A DNA stretch of 40,518 nt from an uncultured Bacteroidales bacterium (lineage in GTDB: Bacteria; Bacteroidota; Bacteroidia; Bacteroidales; UBA932): positions 1-40,518 of the forward strand of contig ONEF01000015.1 of assembly GCA_900316795.1 (NCBI GenBank), given 5' to 3'. The position numbers and the translations under genes are program-made. A model generated the notes under the pieces. It was given only the letters and a program-made list of their open reading frames with translations, made no database searches and was not told the origin of the DNA. The stretch's first letter is position 1. Every line of letters begins with the position of its first letter. Positions 7,004 to 17,277 of the stretch are shown here, piece after piece.

Positions 7004-8410
7004 ATGAAAAGAGTGGGAATTTTCTTTTTCTTTCTTTTGGCCTGGATATCATCCCCAGCCCAAATTGTCTATATTTCAGATATTTCCATCTCCGGCAACA
7101 ATCTTACCAAATCTTCTGTGATACTCAGGGAACTGCCCTTCAGGGTGGCTGACACCATAAATGCAGGAAAATTTGAAGAAATGCTGACAGAAAGCCGGCA
7201 GAACTTGCTCAACACTGCACTTTTCAACTATGTGACCATCACTCCCCAGTACCCGGAAGACACACCGGGACAAGAAGGCGGCATCATTCCGGTACGTGTA
7301 AGCATTGAAGTGGAGGAAAGGTGGTATATCTGGCCAATCCTGGAAATGAGATTAAACGACAGGAACATGTCGTCCTGGATAAAGAAAATGGACTGGAAAA
7401 GGGTAACACTGTATTCCGGAGTCAAGATCAGCAACATGTTCGGACTTGGGCACAGACTGGAGGCGAGAGGCATGTCAGGCTGGGACAAAGGGTTGGATTT
7501 GTCCTACAGCCGGGTATCTCTGGACAAGAAGAAGAAAACCTACCTGTCGGCCGAGGCCTATGCAATGTTCTACAAGCACATTGATTATATGACGCTGAAC
7601 GACAAACCTCAGCACCTGTCTTCAGACAACGGGTTCATGATGCGCTCCTACGGAGGAAGTGTCAGCCTGACATACAGACCCCACATAAGATGGAAAGCCA
7701 CGGCAGACATTTCGTTTGATTACAGCAAGGTTTCAGAGGAGGTCCTTTCAGGCAATCCTGACTACTGGGGCCTGGATTCAAGGTTCAGCCGCACTTTCAG
7801 CCTTGCACTGTCTGCCTGCAGAGATGACAGAGACTACTCCCTGTACCCTACAAAGGGACGGTATGCATCGCTGAGCTTGAAGCTGGAAGAGAGCAACAAC
7901 TTCAGTTTTATCAAAGGCCAGATTTTCCTGGATTTTCAGTATTACACCAAAATCAGTGAAAGATGGATGACCAGCTCATCCGTAAAGATATGCTCAAGCC
8001 TCTCCAACAAGTATTCATACATTCATTCCAAAGCAGTTGGGTACCAGACTGCAAATGTTACCGGATACGAACTGTATGTAATTGACGGGCAGCATTATAT
8101 CACTCAAAACAACAGCCTCCGTTATTTGATTTTGCCGCAGAGGATAGTGCATCTGGGGCATAATCCGAAGTGGAGAAAATTCAACAAGCCGCATTTCACC
8201 GTTTACGGAAAACTTCTCTGCGATTTCGGTTACGTGTTCCAGAAAAAGGGAAAGGCGGGAGACAATTCACTCCCTAACACCTTCCTGGCCGGAGCTGGCG
8301 CCGGAGTGGACCTTGTCACTTACTACGACATCGTGATCAACCTGGGATATGCGGTAAACATAAAAGGCAAGGGATCTTTCCTTTTCGGTTTCAGGGCCCC
8401 TATCTTTTGA
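7004..8410 (+). CDS. BamA/TamA-family outer-membrane protein with a single POTRA domain
   Basis: A 468-residue outer-membrane beta-barrel protein. Residues 1-19 form a signal peptide ending in SSPAQ. One POTRA-like domain follows (about 20-105; ISDISISGNNLTKSSVILREL, then LFNYVTI). The remainder alternates aromatic and polar residues in a barrel of the surface-antigen type, ending in the terminal phenylalanine expected for barrel insertion (APIF). With only one POTRA and about 350 barrel residues it is much smaller than BamA (five POTRAs), so it is not the essential BamA but an accessory member. Substrate unknown. Lon follows after about 200 bases. Confidence 0.85.
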   Translation: MKRVGIFFFFLLAWISSPAQIVYISDISISGNNLTKSSVILRELPFRVADTINAGKFEEMLTESRQNLLNTALFNYVTITPQYPEDTPGQEGGIIPVRVSIEVEERWYIWPILEMRLNDRNMSSWIKKMDWKRVTLYSGVKISNMFGLGHRLEARGMSGWDKGLDLSYSRVSLDKKKKTYLSAEAYAMFYKHIDYMTLNDKPQHLSSDNGFMMRSYGGSVSLTYRPHIRWKATADISFDYSKVSEEVLSGNPDYWGLDSRFSRTFSLALSACRDDRDYSLYPTKGRYASLSLKLEESNNFSFIKGQIFLDFQYYTKISERWMTSSSVKICSSLSNKYSYIHSKAVGYQTANVTGYELYVIDGQHYITQNNSLRYLILPQRIVHLGHNPKWRKFNKPHFTVYGKLLCDFGYVFQKKGKAGDNSLPNTFLAGAGAGVDLVTYYDIVINLGYAVNIKGKGSFLFGFRAPIF

Positions 8411-8608
8411 GTGAAAGAAAAACGGGTTTGACAAGTATCTATGTTCAGAACTGCCAAAAAAATGACAAATGAACTTTTGGCACAATGATTGACTTATATC
8501 CTCAGCGATGAGTCAGCAACTGCATCTGACACCTTGGACAAGCAAGGGGAAGGGGTATTGACTGACAATTTGACATTACAGCTTAAATTAGACAGAGAAA
8601 GGAGATTT
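8411..8608. other. Spacer upstream of lon
   Basis: No gene is supported. The reading frame of Lon stays open upstream to a TTG at 8489, but the added 40 residues do not resemble Lon. The most plausible regulatory signals are two TTGAC-like blocks at about 8558-8575. I could not place a convincing TAnnTTTG box, and no classical heat-shock operator is visible. Confidence 0.4.
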
Positions 8609-11020
8609 ATGAAATTTATTGATGAAAAGCTGCTCAGTCCTATAGAGGGAGGTGATATCAACATACTCCCCGTAATGAGTATTGAAGCTAACGCCAAGAC
8701 AGACAAGATAGAGGTTCCACAGACACTCCCTATACTGGCAATGAGGGATTCAGTGCTGTTCCCCGGAACGATACTGCCGGTCACCATCGGCAGAGACAAG
8801 TCCGTAAAGCTGATCCGTGCCATGAACAAGACCACCCGGGTCATAGGTACAGCAACCCAGGTAGATGTCCACAAGGACGACCCTAAGATATCTGACCTGT
8901 ATGAGATTGGTTGCAGCGCCAAGATATTGAAACTTATAGAAATGCCTGACGGCGCCCTGACTGCGGTCCTGCAGGGCATCCGCAGGTTCCGCCTGGAGCA
9001 GATTATCGCTGAAGACCCTTACCTTATCGGAAAGGTTGAGAATCTTTCTGACATTTTCCCGGCCAAAGACGACAAAGACATAAAGGTTCTTGCCGACTCC
9101 ATCAAGGAATCCGCCCTGAAGATTGTCAAATACTCTTCCGCTTTTGCCCAGGAGAGTGAATTCGCCATAAAGAACATAGACTCCTTCGAGTTCCTTACCA
9201 ACTTCATCGCCACCACCCTGGACAACGAGGCTGTCGCAGACAAAATCACCCTCCTTATGGAAAGTGACATAAAGCAGCGTGCCTACAAGCTTCTGGGTGT
9301 GTTGAGCAAACAGATTGAGATTCTCAAGCTCAAAGATGACATCCAGCAGAAGGTCAAGAGTGAAATGGACCAGCAGCAGAGAGAGTACTACCTCAACAAC
9401 CAGCTGAAAACCATCCAGGAAGAACTGGGAATGAACGGCAACTCCAAGGACGTTTCAGAACTGCTCAAAAAGGCGGCTGACAAGAAGTGGCCGGAATACG
9501 CAAAGAAAGAGTTCGACAGGTGCATTTCAAGGCTTGAGAAGCTCAACCCGAACACTCCCGACTACAACGTGGAACTCAACTACCTGGAGTTCATGGTCGG
9601 TCTGCCTTGGGATGTGACCACCCAGGACAATCTTGACCTCAAACACGCAAAGCAGGTACTGGACGAAGACCATTACGGCCTCGACAAGATAAAAGACAGG
9701 ATTGTGGAATTCCTTGCCGTCCTCAAGCTCAGAGGGAACATGAAATCCCCTATCATCTGCCTCTACGGCCCTCCAGGAACCGGAAAAACATCTTTGGGAA
9801 AATCAGTTGCGAGAGCTCTCGGCAGAAAATACCAGAGGATTTCCCTCGGAGGCCTTCACGACGAGTCCGAGATCAGAGGCCACAGGAAAACCTACATAGG
9901 AGCAATGGCCGGCAGGATTATGCAGGCCATCAACCGTGCTGGCAGTTCCAATCCTGTGATAGTCCTGGACGAGATAGACAAAGTCTCCAACGACTACCAC
10001 GGAGACCCTGCCTCTGCACTTCTGGAAGTGCTTGACCCTGAGCAGAACACCACATTCCACGACAATTATCTGGACATTGACTACGACCTTTCCAGAGTTC
10101 TGTTCATAACTACAGCCAACAACATTTCCACAATACAGCCTGCCCTCAAAGACAGGATGGAAATGATTTCCCTCTCCGGCTATCTGGCCGAAGAAAAGTA
10201 CCATATAGCCAAAGACTATCTGGTACCTAAACAGATGAAAGAGCATGGGCTGAAGGATGGCCAGCTGAACTTCGGCAAAGGAGCCATAGAAGAGATTATT
10301 GACGAGTACACCCGTGAGAGCGGAGTCAGGCAGCTGGACAAGCAGATAGCCAAGATAGCCAGGCACAACGCCATGAAAGTTGCGATGGACGAGGAAGTTC
10401 CAAAGGAAATTGAAGTCGAGGACGTAAAGGATATCCTGGGACTTCCGACCAACCAGCACGACCTCCAGAAGGACAATGAGGCGCCTGGAGTTGTGACCGG
10501 CCTGGCCTGGACGGAGATGGGTGGAGAAATCCTGTTTGTGGAGTGCATCCGCAGCGAGGGCAAGGGAATGCTCTCAACCACAGGAAATCTGGGTGACGTG
10601 ATGAAAGAATCAGCAACCATTGCCTACCAGTGGTTGAAAGCCAACACCAAGATTCTGGGCATGACTGCCGCCCAGTTCAAGAAATACGACCTTCACGTGC
10701 ATGTCCCTGAAGGAGCCATCCCTAAAGACGGCCCTTCCGCCGGAATCACAATGGTAAGCGCCATGGCTTCCGCCCTGATGCACAAAAAGGTCAAGAGCAA
10801 GATAGCCATGACCGGGGAAATGACCCTCAGGGGAAAAGTCCTGCCCGTTGGAGGAATCAAGGAAAAGATACTCGCGGCCAAGAGGGCCGGTGTCACCACC
10901 ATCATCCTCAGCGAAGAGAACAAGAAAGACATATCTGAAATCAAGCCAGTCTATATTGAAGGCCTCAAGTTCAAGTATGTCAAGACAATAGACCAAGTGC
11001 TGAAGTTCATCTTCCAGTAA
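8609..11020 (+). CDS. lon: ATP-dependent protease Lon
   Basis: Lon is a cytoplasmic homohexameric AAA+ serine protease that degrades misfolded and regulatory proteins. From ATG 8609 it has 803 residues, typical for bacterial LonA. The N-terminal substrate domain begins near residue 37 ([14 protein letters not shown]). Walker A GPPGTGKT is at 387-394 and Walker B is VIVLDEIDK. The protease domain has catalytic S710 in KDGPSAG and K753 in GGIKEK. I chose the ATG at 8609 because it is preceded by AGAAAGGAG, an unusually good Shine-Dalgarno for this phylum, and gives the normal N-terminus. No operon partner is obvious; ung follows after 51 bases. Confidence 0.97.
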   Translation: MKFIDEKLLSPIEGGDINILPVMSIEANAKTDKIEVPQTLPILAMRDSVLFPGTILPVTIGRDKSVKLIRAMNKTTRVIGTATQVDVHKDDPKISDLYEIGCSAKILKLIEMPDGALTAVLQGIRRFRLEQIIAEDPYLIGKVENLSDIFPAKDDKDIKVLADSIKESALKIVKYSSAFAQESEFAIKNIDSFEFLTNFIATTLDNEAVADKITLLMESDIKQRAYKLLGVLSKQIEILKLKDDIQQKVKSEMDQQQREYYLNNQLKTIQEELGMNGNSKDVSELLKKAADKKWPEYAKKEFDRCISRLEKLNPNTPDYNVELNYLEFMVGLPWDVTTQDNLDLKHAKQVLDEDHYGLDKIKDRIVEFLAVLKLRGNMKSPIICLYGPPGTGKTSLGKSVARALGRKYQRISLGGLHDESEIRGHRKTYIGAMAGRIMQAINRAGSSNPVIVLDEIDKVSNDYHGDPASALLEVLDPEQNTTFHDNYLDIDYDLSRVLFITTANNISTIQPALKDRMEMISLSGYLAEEKYHIAKDYLVPKQMKEHGLKDGQLNFGKGAIEEIIDEYTRESGVRQLDKQIAKIARHNAMKVAMDEEVPKEIEVEDVKDILGLPTNQHDLQKDNEAPGVVTGLAWTEMGGEILFVECIRSEGKGMLSTTGNLGDVMKESATIAYQWLKANTKILGMTAAQFKKYDLHVHVPEGAIPKDGPSAGITMVSAMASALMHKKVKSKIAMTGEMTLRGKVLPVGGIKEKILAAKRAGVTTIILSEENKKDISEIKPVYIEGLKFKYVKTIDQVLKFIFQ

Positions 11021-11071
11021 GCGCCGATATGTTTGAAAGACAGGAACTGTCCCTTATAGAATCAAAGAATT

Positions 11072-11743
11072 ATGGATGTAAAGATAGAGCAGCAGTGGAA
11101 GCAGATACTCAGCGATGAGTTCAGCAAGGACTATTTCAGGAACCTGGCTGCCTATCTGCATCGGGAAAAAGATTCCGGAGCGGTGATTTACCCTCCGGGA
11201 TCGCTTATTTTCAACGCATTTTCCCTGACACCTTTCAACGCTGTAAAAGTCGTGATTCTTGGCCAGGACCCTTACCATAATCCGGGACAGGCGCACGGTT
11301 TGAGCTTCTCAGTCCCGGACGGAGTGGCGCTTCCCCCGTCGCTGAAGAACATCTACAAAGAGATAGAGGCAGATCTTGGCATATCGCTGAAAGGGAAAAA
11401 CGGAAATCTCACCGGATGGGCAAGGCAGGGAGTTTTCCTGCTGAACGCCATCCTGACGGTTAGGGCATATACAGCCGCCTCGCACAGCAAGATCGGGTGG
11501 ACCACCTTCACAGACAGCGTAATCAAGGCTATATCAGACAACAAGACCGGCGTGGTATTCATGCTCTGGGGCAATTTTGCCAGGAGCAAAAAGACTCTCA
11601 TAGACTCCTCAAAGCATCTCGTGCTGGAAGCGGCCCACCCGTCACCTCTTGCCGGTGGCGCCTTCTTCGGCTGCCGCCATTTCTCCAGATGCAACGCCTA
11701 TCTCCAGGAGCACGGGCTTTCTCCGATAGACTGGAGCTTGTAG
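11072..11743 (+). CDS. ung: Uracil-DNA glycosylase
   Basis: Family 1 Ung removes uracil from DNA as the first step of base-excision repair. The 223-residue protein has the water-activating motif GQDPYH at 64-69 (catalytic D66) and the minor-groove loop HPSPLAGG starting at catalytic H189. The usual HPSPLS has become HPSPLAG, a small change also seen in other Ung proteins. It is followed by coaD after 67 bases containing an inverted repeat. Confidence 0.96.
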   Translation: MDVKIEQQWKQILSDEFSKDYFRNLAAYLHREKDSGAVIYPPGSLIFNAFSLTPFNAVKVVILGQDPYHNPGQAHGLSFSVPDGVALPPSLKNIYKEIEADLGISLKGKNGNLTGWARQGVFLLNAILTVRAYTAASHSKIGWTTFTDSVIKAISDNKTGVVFMLWGNFARSKKTLIDSSKHLVLEAAHPSPLAGGAFFGCRHFSRCNAYLQEHGLSPIDWSL

Positions 11744-11776
11744 GTCCGAATGAATAATCCATTACTTTTTTTAGTA

Positions 11777-11802
11777 TTTTTACACCCTACAAAGTGTAAA
11801 AA
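11777..11802. promoter_or_regulatory. Inverted repeat just before coaD
   Basis: TTTTTACAC (11777-11785) and GTGTAAAAA (11794-11802) form a perfect 9-bp inverted repeat with an eight-base centre, ending eight bases before the coaD ATG. No U-run follows on the + strand. It could be a weak end signal for ung, an operator, or an RNA hairpin affecting coaD translation. TATTTTTA at 11775-11782 resembles a -7 box with one mismatch. Confidence 0.45.
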
Positions 11803-11810
11803 GCAAGAAT

Positions 11811-12308
11811 ATGCGCACAGCTATATTTCCAGGATCTTTCGATCCTTTTACCGCAGGTCATCTGGATGTTCTGGATTCTGCCCTGAAACTGTTTGACAAA
11901 GTAATAGTTGCGGTGGGCTACAACAGCAACAAGGCCGCCGGCTTCTTTCCGGTTGACATCAGGATGAAGATTATAAGAGATTCCATCAAGCAGTACGGAA
12001 AAAGAGTGGATGTATGCTGCTACAAGGAACTGACCATAGAACTCTGCCACAGGCTTGGCGTGAACTTCATAGTAAGAGGCCTCAGGACAACCACAGACTT
12101 TGAGTTTGAAGGTGTTATAGCGCAGGCCAACAGAGTGTTGGACCCCGATGTGGTAACCGTCTATGTCCAGGCCAGCCACGAATATTCATTCATATCCTCA
12201 ACTGTTGTAAGGGATCTGCTTATCCATAACGGAGACGCCACCCCGTTCATGCCCCAGGGCGTGGATATCAAGAAATACATCAAGGCAAGGAAAGAGCTCA
12301 AGAAATAG
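11811..12308 (+). CDS. coaD: Phosphopantetheine adenylyltransferase
   Basis: CoaD transfers AMP from ATP to 4'-phosphopantetheine, the next-to-last step of coenzyme A synthesis. It has 165 residues, the family norm. The nucleotidyltransferase motif TAGH (T14-H17, in PGSFDPFTAGH) and the ISSTVVRDL motif near residue 130 are present. Its TAG stop shares one G with the GTG start of the following thioredoxin-domain gene (TAGTG), so the two are translationally coupled although their functions seem unrelated. Confidence 0.97.
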   Translation: MRTAIFPGSFDPFTAGHLDVLDSALKLFDKVIVAVGYNSNKAAGFFPVDIRMKIIRDSIKQYGKRVDVCCYKELTIELCHRLGVNFIVRGLRTTTDFEFEGVIAQANRVLDPDVVTVYVQASHEYSFISSTVVRDLLIHNGDATPFMPQGVDIKKYIKARKELKK

Positions 12309-14395
12309 TGTCAGGCTACTGCGGAAAATCGGGTTATTACCTTAAAGGACTGGTCTATACAGTCCTCATGATGCTTTTGTTCCCGGCTTTTGCCTTTGCG
12401 CAGAAACCTGCAGGAACCTATAAGATCACTTTCCTTTTCGGCAGGGATCAGCAGACAGGTTTAGCGGAACCTGGAACCACACTATACCTCAAAAAACTCA
12501 ATTGGCACTCCACAGAAGGAACCACTGTTGATTCGGCAACTGTCAACAGGAAGATGCAGGCTGTATTCAAAGGCCTGACCTATCCTCTTGACCTGGACAA
12601 AGACCAGGAAAGGCTGTTTACCGCAGGACAATACAATCTCTGCAACTCAGACGGCAGCTTTTTCAGCTTTGTGTATTCACCGATGGACGGGAGAAGCTTC
12701 AAGGAAACTTTTGAGAAGTCTCCCGGCGGGCAATTCATCAGAAAGGGATATAATCCTAAAAAGCTGAAGGAAAACGATTTGATGAATCCCCGGGCCTTCG
12801 GGAGCAGGGCGGCTGCACATTTAGCCGCACAGAAACATTTTCCGGCCTCGCTATATGCTGTCATGAGCAGGTTTGAAGAAAAACCGCTTTCTGCAAATGA
12901 CGAAAGCCAGTTGCCTGACATAGCGGACGAAAGGCTATTCTACACCGGATTCGGCAAAAGTATCATTGACGGTTTCCTGGACAAGTTTGCCTTGTCTAAA
13001 GAGAGCGTAAGGAACATGGCCATAGACTATCTTATGGAGAACAAGTATCTCACTCATCCCAAAATGAAAGCGGCTGTCGCCATGGAATGTTTCAGATACT
13101 TCACATCTTCCGTAGTGATGGGATGCGAAGGCAGTGCGGTGTATGCCGCCGAAAAGTATATCATAGGCAACGAAAGCGTACCGCTCAACGACAGGGCGGA
13201 AGCCGCCTACTTCGTGACCATGAACAAGGGCACTCTTATCGGCAGCAAAGTTCCTTACCTTCAGCTGAAAGACACATCGGGGAACCTTGTCAGCACCAAT
13301 GACCTTATGGGCAACTGGTCTGTAATCTATTTTTACTCGGACGACTGCATACACTGCAAGATTGAAACCCCGAAACTCATCAACTTTCTGGACGGCTACA
13401 AAGACAACATACTCAATGTGCTTACCGTATATACGGGTACTGATTCCCTTGCATGGAAGCAGTTCGTGGAGGAAAACTTTTCAACCATGAACCCCTATGT
13501 GAACTGGTACCATGTTTCTGACATTGGCAGAGACAGCAATTTTGCTGTTGATTTTGGAGTGGCCAGCACCCCAAAGATGTATCTCCTGGACCAGGGACTG
13601 AGAATCCGGGGAAAAGGCATTCTGACCAACACCCTGGGCAGGATTCTCGAAGACGAGGAAGTCCTCAACAAGAAAGCGTATCAATACCTGGCAACCATTT
13701 TTGCCACCGGAGAAACGGGCATTGGCAACAAAGAGCTGCAGGCTGGTATCAACAAAGCCCTGGTGGACAAGATTTATGAAGGGATCTCTTCATCTGATGA
13801 GAGTTTCCAAAGACTGCTCAGGCAGACTTTCACATATCTCTATTTTTCTGACCGCTACGCTGACAAAGAAGCAGCCGCCTATCTTGGTAAGAAATATGTC
13901 CTGCAGATGCCGCAAAGATGGGATGATACGGTGTTCGTCTCCAATGTCGGAAGCTTGCTGAGAGCCTACGAGCTGAACAGGCCGCAAAGCAAGGCTGAAA
14001 ACCTCATGCTCTATGACATATCCGGCAACCCTTCAGAACTTCTGCCCGATGACGGAAAAGTAAAAGTCCTGATTTTCTACAGGACCAGCTGCGGAGTGTG
14101 CAAAGAGGATATTCCGCTTTGGAAGGAAGCCTGGAGGAAGTACGGCAGGAAAGTGTCATTCACAGGAGTCCTGGCTTCAGAGGAACAGTTTGGTTCCTGG
14201 AAAAAGTTTGTTGCGGACAATGCATTGGAATTCAGACAACTATATGATAAAGACAATATTGCCGGACTTGCTGACCATTATTATGTGGAGACCGTTCCAA
14301 AGATTCTTGTCATAAGTGCCGGCAATACAGTTTTGGTCAAAGATGTGCCATCCGCTGAATTGGATGCTGAACTGAACCGCATTTTGAAAAAATAA
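12308..14395 (+). CDS. Exported protein with two thioredoxin-like (TlpA/ResA type) domains
   Basis: A 695-residue protein that probably acts in the periplasm or at the outer membrane as a thiol-disulfide oxidoreductase. The GTG start at 12308 gives a signal peptide (KGLVYTVLMMLLFPAFAFAQ, cleavage near residue 33). The N-terminal 300 residues resemble the DUF5106-like or DUF4369-like domains that precede TlpA domains in Bacteroidetes (uncertain). The first redox motif is C347-I-H-C350 (DDCIHCK) and the second is C595-G-V-C598 (TSCGVCK). Two complete CxxC domains in one chain are unusual. It overlaps coaD by one base and precedes the FAD/Fe-S oxidase by 18 bases. The start is uncertain: a later ATG at 12368 would leave too short a signal. 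Confidence 0.75.
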   Translation: MSGYCGKSGYYLKGLVYTVLMMLLFPAFAFAQKPAGTYKITFLFGRDQQTGLAEPGTTLYLKKLNWHSTEGTTVDSATVNRKMQAVFKGLTYPLDLDKDQERLFTAGQYNLCNSDGSFFSFVYSPMDGRSFKETFEKSPGGQFIRKGYNPKKLKENDLMNPRAFGSRAAAHLAAQKHFPASLYAVMSRFEEKPLSANDESQLPDIADERLFYTGFGKSIIDGFLDKFALSKESVRNMAIDYLMENKYLTHPKMKAAVAMECFRYFTSSVVMGCEGSAVYAAEKYIIGNESVPLNDRAEAAYFVTMNKGTLIGSKVPYLQLKDTSGNLVSTNDLMGNWSVIYFYSDDCIHCKIETPKLINFLDGYKDNILNVLTVYTGTDSLAWKQFVEENFSTMNPYVNWYHVSDIGRDSNFAVDFGVASTPKMYLLDQGLRIRGKGILTNTLGRILEDEEVLNKKAYQYLATIFATGETGIGNKELQAGINKALVDKIYEGISSSDESFQRLLRQTFTYLYFSDRYADKEAAAYLGKKYVLQMPQRWDDTVFVSNVGSLLRAYELNRPQSKAENLMLYDISGNPSELLPDDGKVKVLIFYRTSCGVCKEDIPLWKEAWRKYGRKVSFTGVLASEEQFGSWKKFVADNALEFRQLYDKDNIAGLADHYYVETVPKILVISAGNTVLVKDVPSAELDAELNRILKK

Positions 14396-14413
14396 CGTTT
14401 AAAAACATTTGAT

Positions 14414-17269
14414 ATGCTAACCGGAAAGTACAAGGCATTTTACGAGAAACTTTCAGAATTCATCCCAAAAGAGAGAATGTTCCACGACCCTCTCACAACT
14501 TTGGCTTTCGGAACCGACGCGTCTTTCTACCGTCTGGTGCCGAAGCTTGTGGTCAGGGCTTATTCTTCCGGAGAGGTCAGGCAGATACTTATGGAAGCCT
14601 ACCAGATGGAAATCCCTGTAACTTTCAGGGCAGCAGGAACATCGCTGAGCGGCCAGTCAATTTCTGACTCGGTGTTGGTGATTGCCACCCACGGTTTCCG
14701 TGGTTACAGCATATCTGTAAGAGGAGAACTTATCAGACTCGGGCCTGGAATCAGAGGTGCCATGGCAAACCGTCTGCTGACAAGATACGGAAAGAAGATA
14801 GGTCCGGACCCGGCTTCCATAGACTCAGCGATGATTGGAGGGATAGCAGCCAACAACGCAAGCGGAATGTGCTGCGGAGTAAGCCAGAACTCCTACAAGA
14901 CCATCGCTGACATAAACATAATAATGCCGGACGGCACGGATCTCGACACAGCAGACCGGAATTCAGTAAAACGGTTCAAGGAATCCCACAAGCAACTTGT
15001 GGAAGGACTGGAAAACATATCGCGGAGAATAGCGGAAGATCCTGTACTCAAAGAAAGGATAGAGAGGAAATACAAAATCAAGAACACCACCGGATACAGC
15101 CTCAACGCCTTTGTTGACTATTCAGACGGGATAGATATACTCAAGCACCTGATCATAGGCTCTGAAGGCACGCTGGCCTTCATCTCCAGCATAACCTACA
15201 ACACGGTGGACAACCTGAAATTCAAAGCTTTGGCTCTGATTATATTCCCTACCATCAGAGAAGCCTGCAGCGCTGTCCAGACATTGAAGCAGCTGCCGGT
15301 TTCTGCCGTTGAACTCATAGACAGGGCCTCCATCAAAAGCGTGGAAAATGCAGACGGGGTTCCCCAGTACCTGAAAACGCTTCCTGACGGAGCTTGCGGA
15401 CTGATAGTAGAAATAACTGAAGAGGACAAGGCTTCACTCCAGGGCAAGGTCAAGCGGATTACAGAAGCCTTGGAGCCTTTCCGGACGGTGCTGCCGTTTT
15501 CATTCACTACAGACGCTGCAGAACAGGCTACGCTATGGAAGGTCAGAAAGGAATGTCTGCCTACGGTAGCCGGCATGAGAAAAGCCGGAACCACTGCCAT
15601 AATAGAAGATATATGCTTCCCTGTACCTCGTCTTGCCGAGGCTGTCACAGACCTGAGGGAGTTGTTTGACAAAGACGGGTATTCGGATGCCGTGCTGTTT
15701 GGGCACGCCCTTGCCGGAAACCTCCATTTCATGTTCAACCAGGACTTCGGAAACGAGGCCGAGGTATCCAAGTACGCCAAGCTGATGGACGATGTCTCAG
15801 ACCTGGTGGTAAACAAATATGACGGCTCCCTGAAGGCGGAACACGGTACCGGAAGGAACATGGCGCCTTTTGTGGAAAAGGAATGGGGCCGGCAGGCATA
15901 TTCGCTGATGAAAGAAATCAAGCAGATGTTTGACCCTAAGGGAATACTGAATCCTGGAGTCATAATCAATCCGGACCCGCAAGCCCATATCAAGAATCTC
16001 AAGCCTTGCCCTCAGACCAATCCTGAAGTGGACAGGTGCATGGAATGTGGATTCTGCGAAAAGAACTGTGTATCAGAAGGGTTGACATTCTCGCCAAGGC
16101 AGAGGGTGGTTGCATACAGGGAGATGGCCCGTCTGGAAAAGACAGGCACCAATGAAGCTGACCTTGCCCTGATGAAGAGAAAATACAAGTATCTCGGCGA
16201 CGAGACCTGTGCAACTGACAGCCTTTGTGCCGTAGCCTGCCCGGTAAAGGTGGATAACGGCAAGCTTACAAAGCAGCTCCGCCATCAGAACCACACTGAA
16301 AGGCAGGAAAACAGGGCCGCTTCCCTGGCCTCCAAGTGGAGTACCGCCGTCTGGGGAATGAGAGCCGCCTGGAACATGTCCTATTTCATAAGGATAGCTT
16401 TGGGCAAGAAACTCATGAAGCCAATGGCAGCCGCAGCCAGATGGATGACAGGCGGGCTTATACCTAAATGGAACCAGTATTTCCCTAAGGGTAACCCTAA
16501 GATTTCCAGGGCAGTGCTTGAAGGCAACAGACCAGGAGTGAAAGATTCCAAAGGAAAGGTGGTATATTTCCCAAGCTGCCTGACACGTTCAATGGGAAAG
16601 AGCAAGGACCACATGGCAGCACTCACCCTTACCCAACTGATGGACAAGCTCATACGCAAGGCCGGGTACGATGTTGTCTATCCGTCTCACCTGAAGAAAC
16701 TCTGCTGCGGGATGGCATTCTCCAGCAAGGGATTTGTAAAAGCAGGCAAATTCCTCAGCGACAATCTTTATCAGGAACTCTACCGGGTTTCCGAAGAAGG
16801 CAAGCTGCCGATTGTGTGCGACATGACTCCTTGCCTTTACACGATGAAGTCCAACTTTGAGGATAAGCTTACACTCTATGAGCCGGCTGAATTTGCCAAA
16901 CTCTTCCTGATGCCAAACCTGAACATCAAAAAACTGGACAAGAGCATTGCTGTTTTTGCCGTCTGCACATCCAAGAAACTCGGGGTGGACACGACAATAG
17001 TTGAAATAGCCAGACAATGCGCCAAGAAAGTGAAGGTAATGGATACCAACTGCTGCGGTTTTGCAGGAGACAAGGGATTCTTCACTCCGGAACTCAACGA
17101 CTGGGGTCTGAGAGACCTTCCTAATCAGGTTGAAGGATGTACGGAAGGATATGCCACAAGCCGCACATGTGAAGTCGGCCTGTCCCAGCACAGCGGAATC
17201 CCTTTCAAGAACCTCCTTTATCTGGTAGATGAAGCTTCCGCTGAGGAAAAGACCGGTGACAACCTGTAA
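14414..17269 (+). CDS. FAD-linked oxidase fused to Fe-S subunit (D-lactate dehydrogenase-like)
   Basis: A 951-residue fusion of a GlcD-type flavoprotein and a GlcF-type iron-sulfur protein, the quinone-linked D-lactate or 2-hydroxy-acid dehydrogenase type. The FAD-binding PCMH domain is at about 40-270 (FRAAGTSLSGQS; GPDPASIDSAMIGGI), followed by the FAD-oxidase C domain to about 525 with HALAGNLHFMF and EHGTGRN. A [4Fe-4S] motif has C542, C545, C548 and C552. A second motif has C599, C605 and C609 with D602 where a cysteine is expected. Two CCG half-domains follow (KLCCGMAF, NCCGFAGDKG), which normally hold a further Fe-S centre. It probably feeds electrons from D-lactate to menaquinone at the inner membrane; the substrate is inferred. 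Confidence 0.85.
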   Translation: MLTGKYKAFYEKLSEFIPKERMFHDPLTTLAFGTDASFYRLVPKLVVRAYSSGEVRQILMEAYQMEIPVTFRAAGTSLSGQSISDSVLVIATHGFRGYSISVRGELIRLGPGIRGAMANRLLTRYGKKIGPDPASIDSAMIGGIAANNASGMCCGVSQNSYKTIADINIIMPDGTDLDTADRNSVKRFKESHKQLVEGLENISRRIAEDPVLKERIERKYKIKNTTGYSLNAFVDYSDGIDILKHLIIGSEGTLAFISSITYNTVDNLKFKALALIIFPTIREACSAVQTLKQLPVSAVELIDRASIKSVENADGVPQYLKTLPDGACGLIVEITEEDKASLQGKVKRITEALEPFRTVLPFSFTTDAAEQATLWKVRKECLPTVAGMRKAGTTAIIEDICFPVPRLAEAVTDLRELFDKDGYSDAVLFGHALAGNLHFMFNQDFGNEAEVSKYAKLMDDVSDLVVNKYDGSLKAEHGTGRNMAPFVEKEWGRQAYSLMKEIKQMFDPKGILNPGVIINPDPQAHIKNLKPCPQTNPEVDRCMECGFCEKNCVSEGLTFSPRQRVVAYREMARLEKTGTNEADLALMKRKYKYLGDETCATDSLCAVACPVKVDNGKLTKQLRHQNHTERQENRAASLASKWSTAVWGMRAAWNMSYFIRIALGKKLMKPMAAAARWMTGGLIPKWNQYFPKGNPKISRAVLEGNRPGVKDSKGKVVYFPSCLTRSMGKSKDHMAALTLTQLMDKLIRKAGYDVVYPSHLKKLCCGMAFSSKGFVKAGKFLSDNLYQELYRVSEEGKLPIVCDMTPCLYTMKSNFEDKLTLYEPAEFAKLFLMPNLNIKKLDKSIAVFAVCTSKKLGVDTTIVEIARQCAKKVKVMDTNCCGFAGDKGFFTPELNDWGLRDLPNQVEGCTEGYATSRTCEVGLSQHSGIPFKNLLYLVDEASAEEKTGDNL

Positions 17270-17277
17270 GAGCTTTT

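Noticed and set aside
8489..8608. N-terminal extension of Lon by 40 residues from TTG 8489
   Set aside because: The added residues do not resemble any Lon N-terminus, and ATG 8609 has a good Shine-Dalgarno and gives the family length.
9803..10996. Several minus-strand open frames opposite lon
   Set aside because: Lon is certain on the other strand; these are shadows caused by its codon use.
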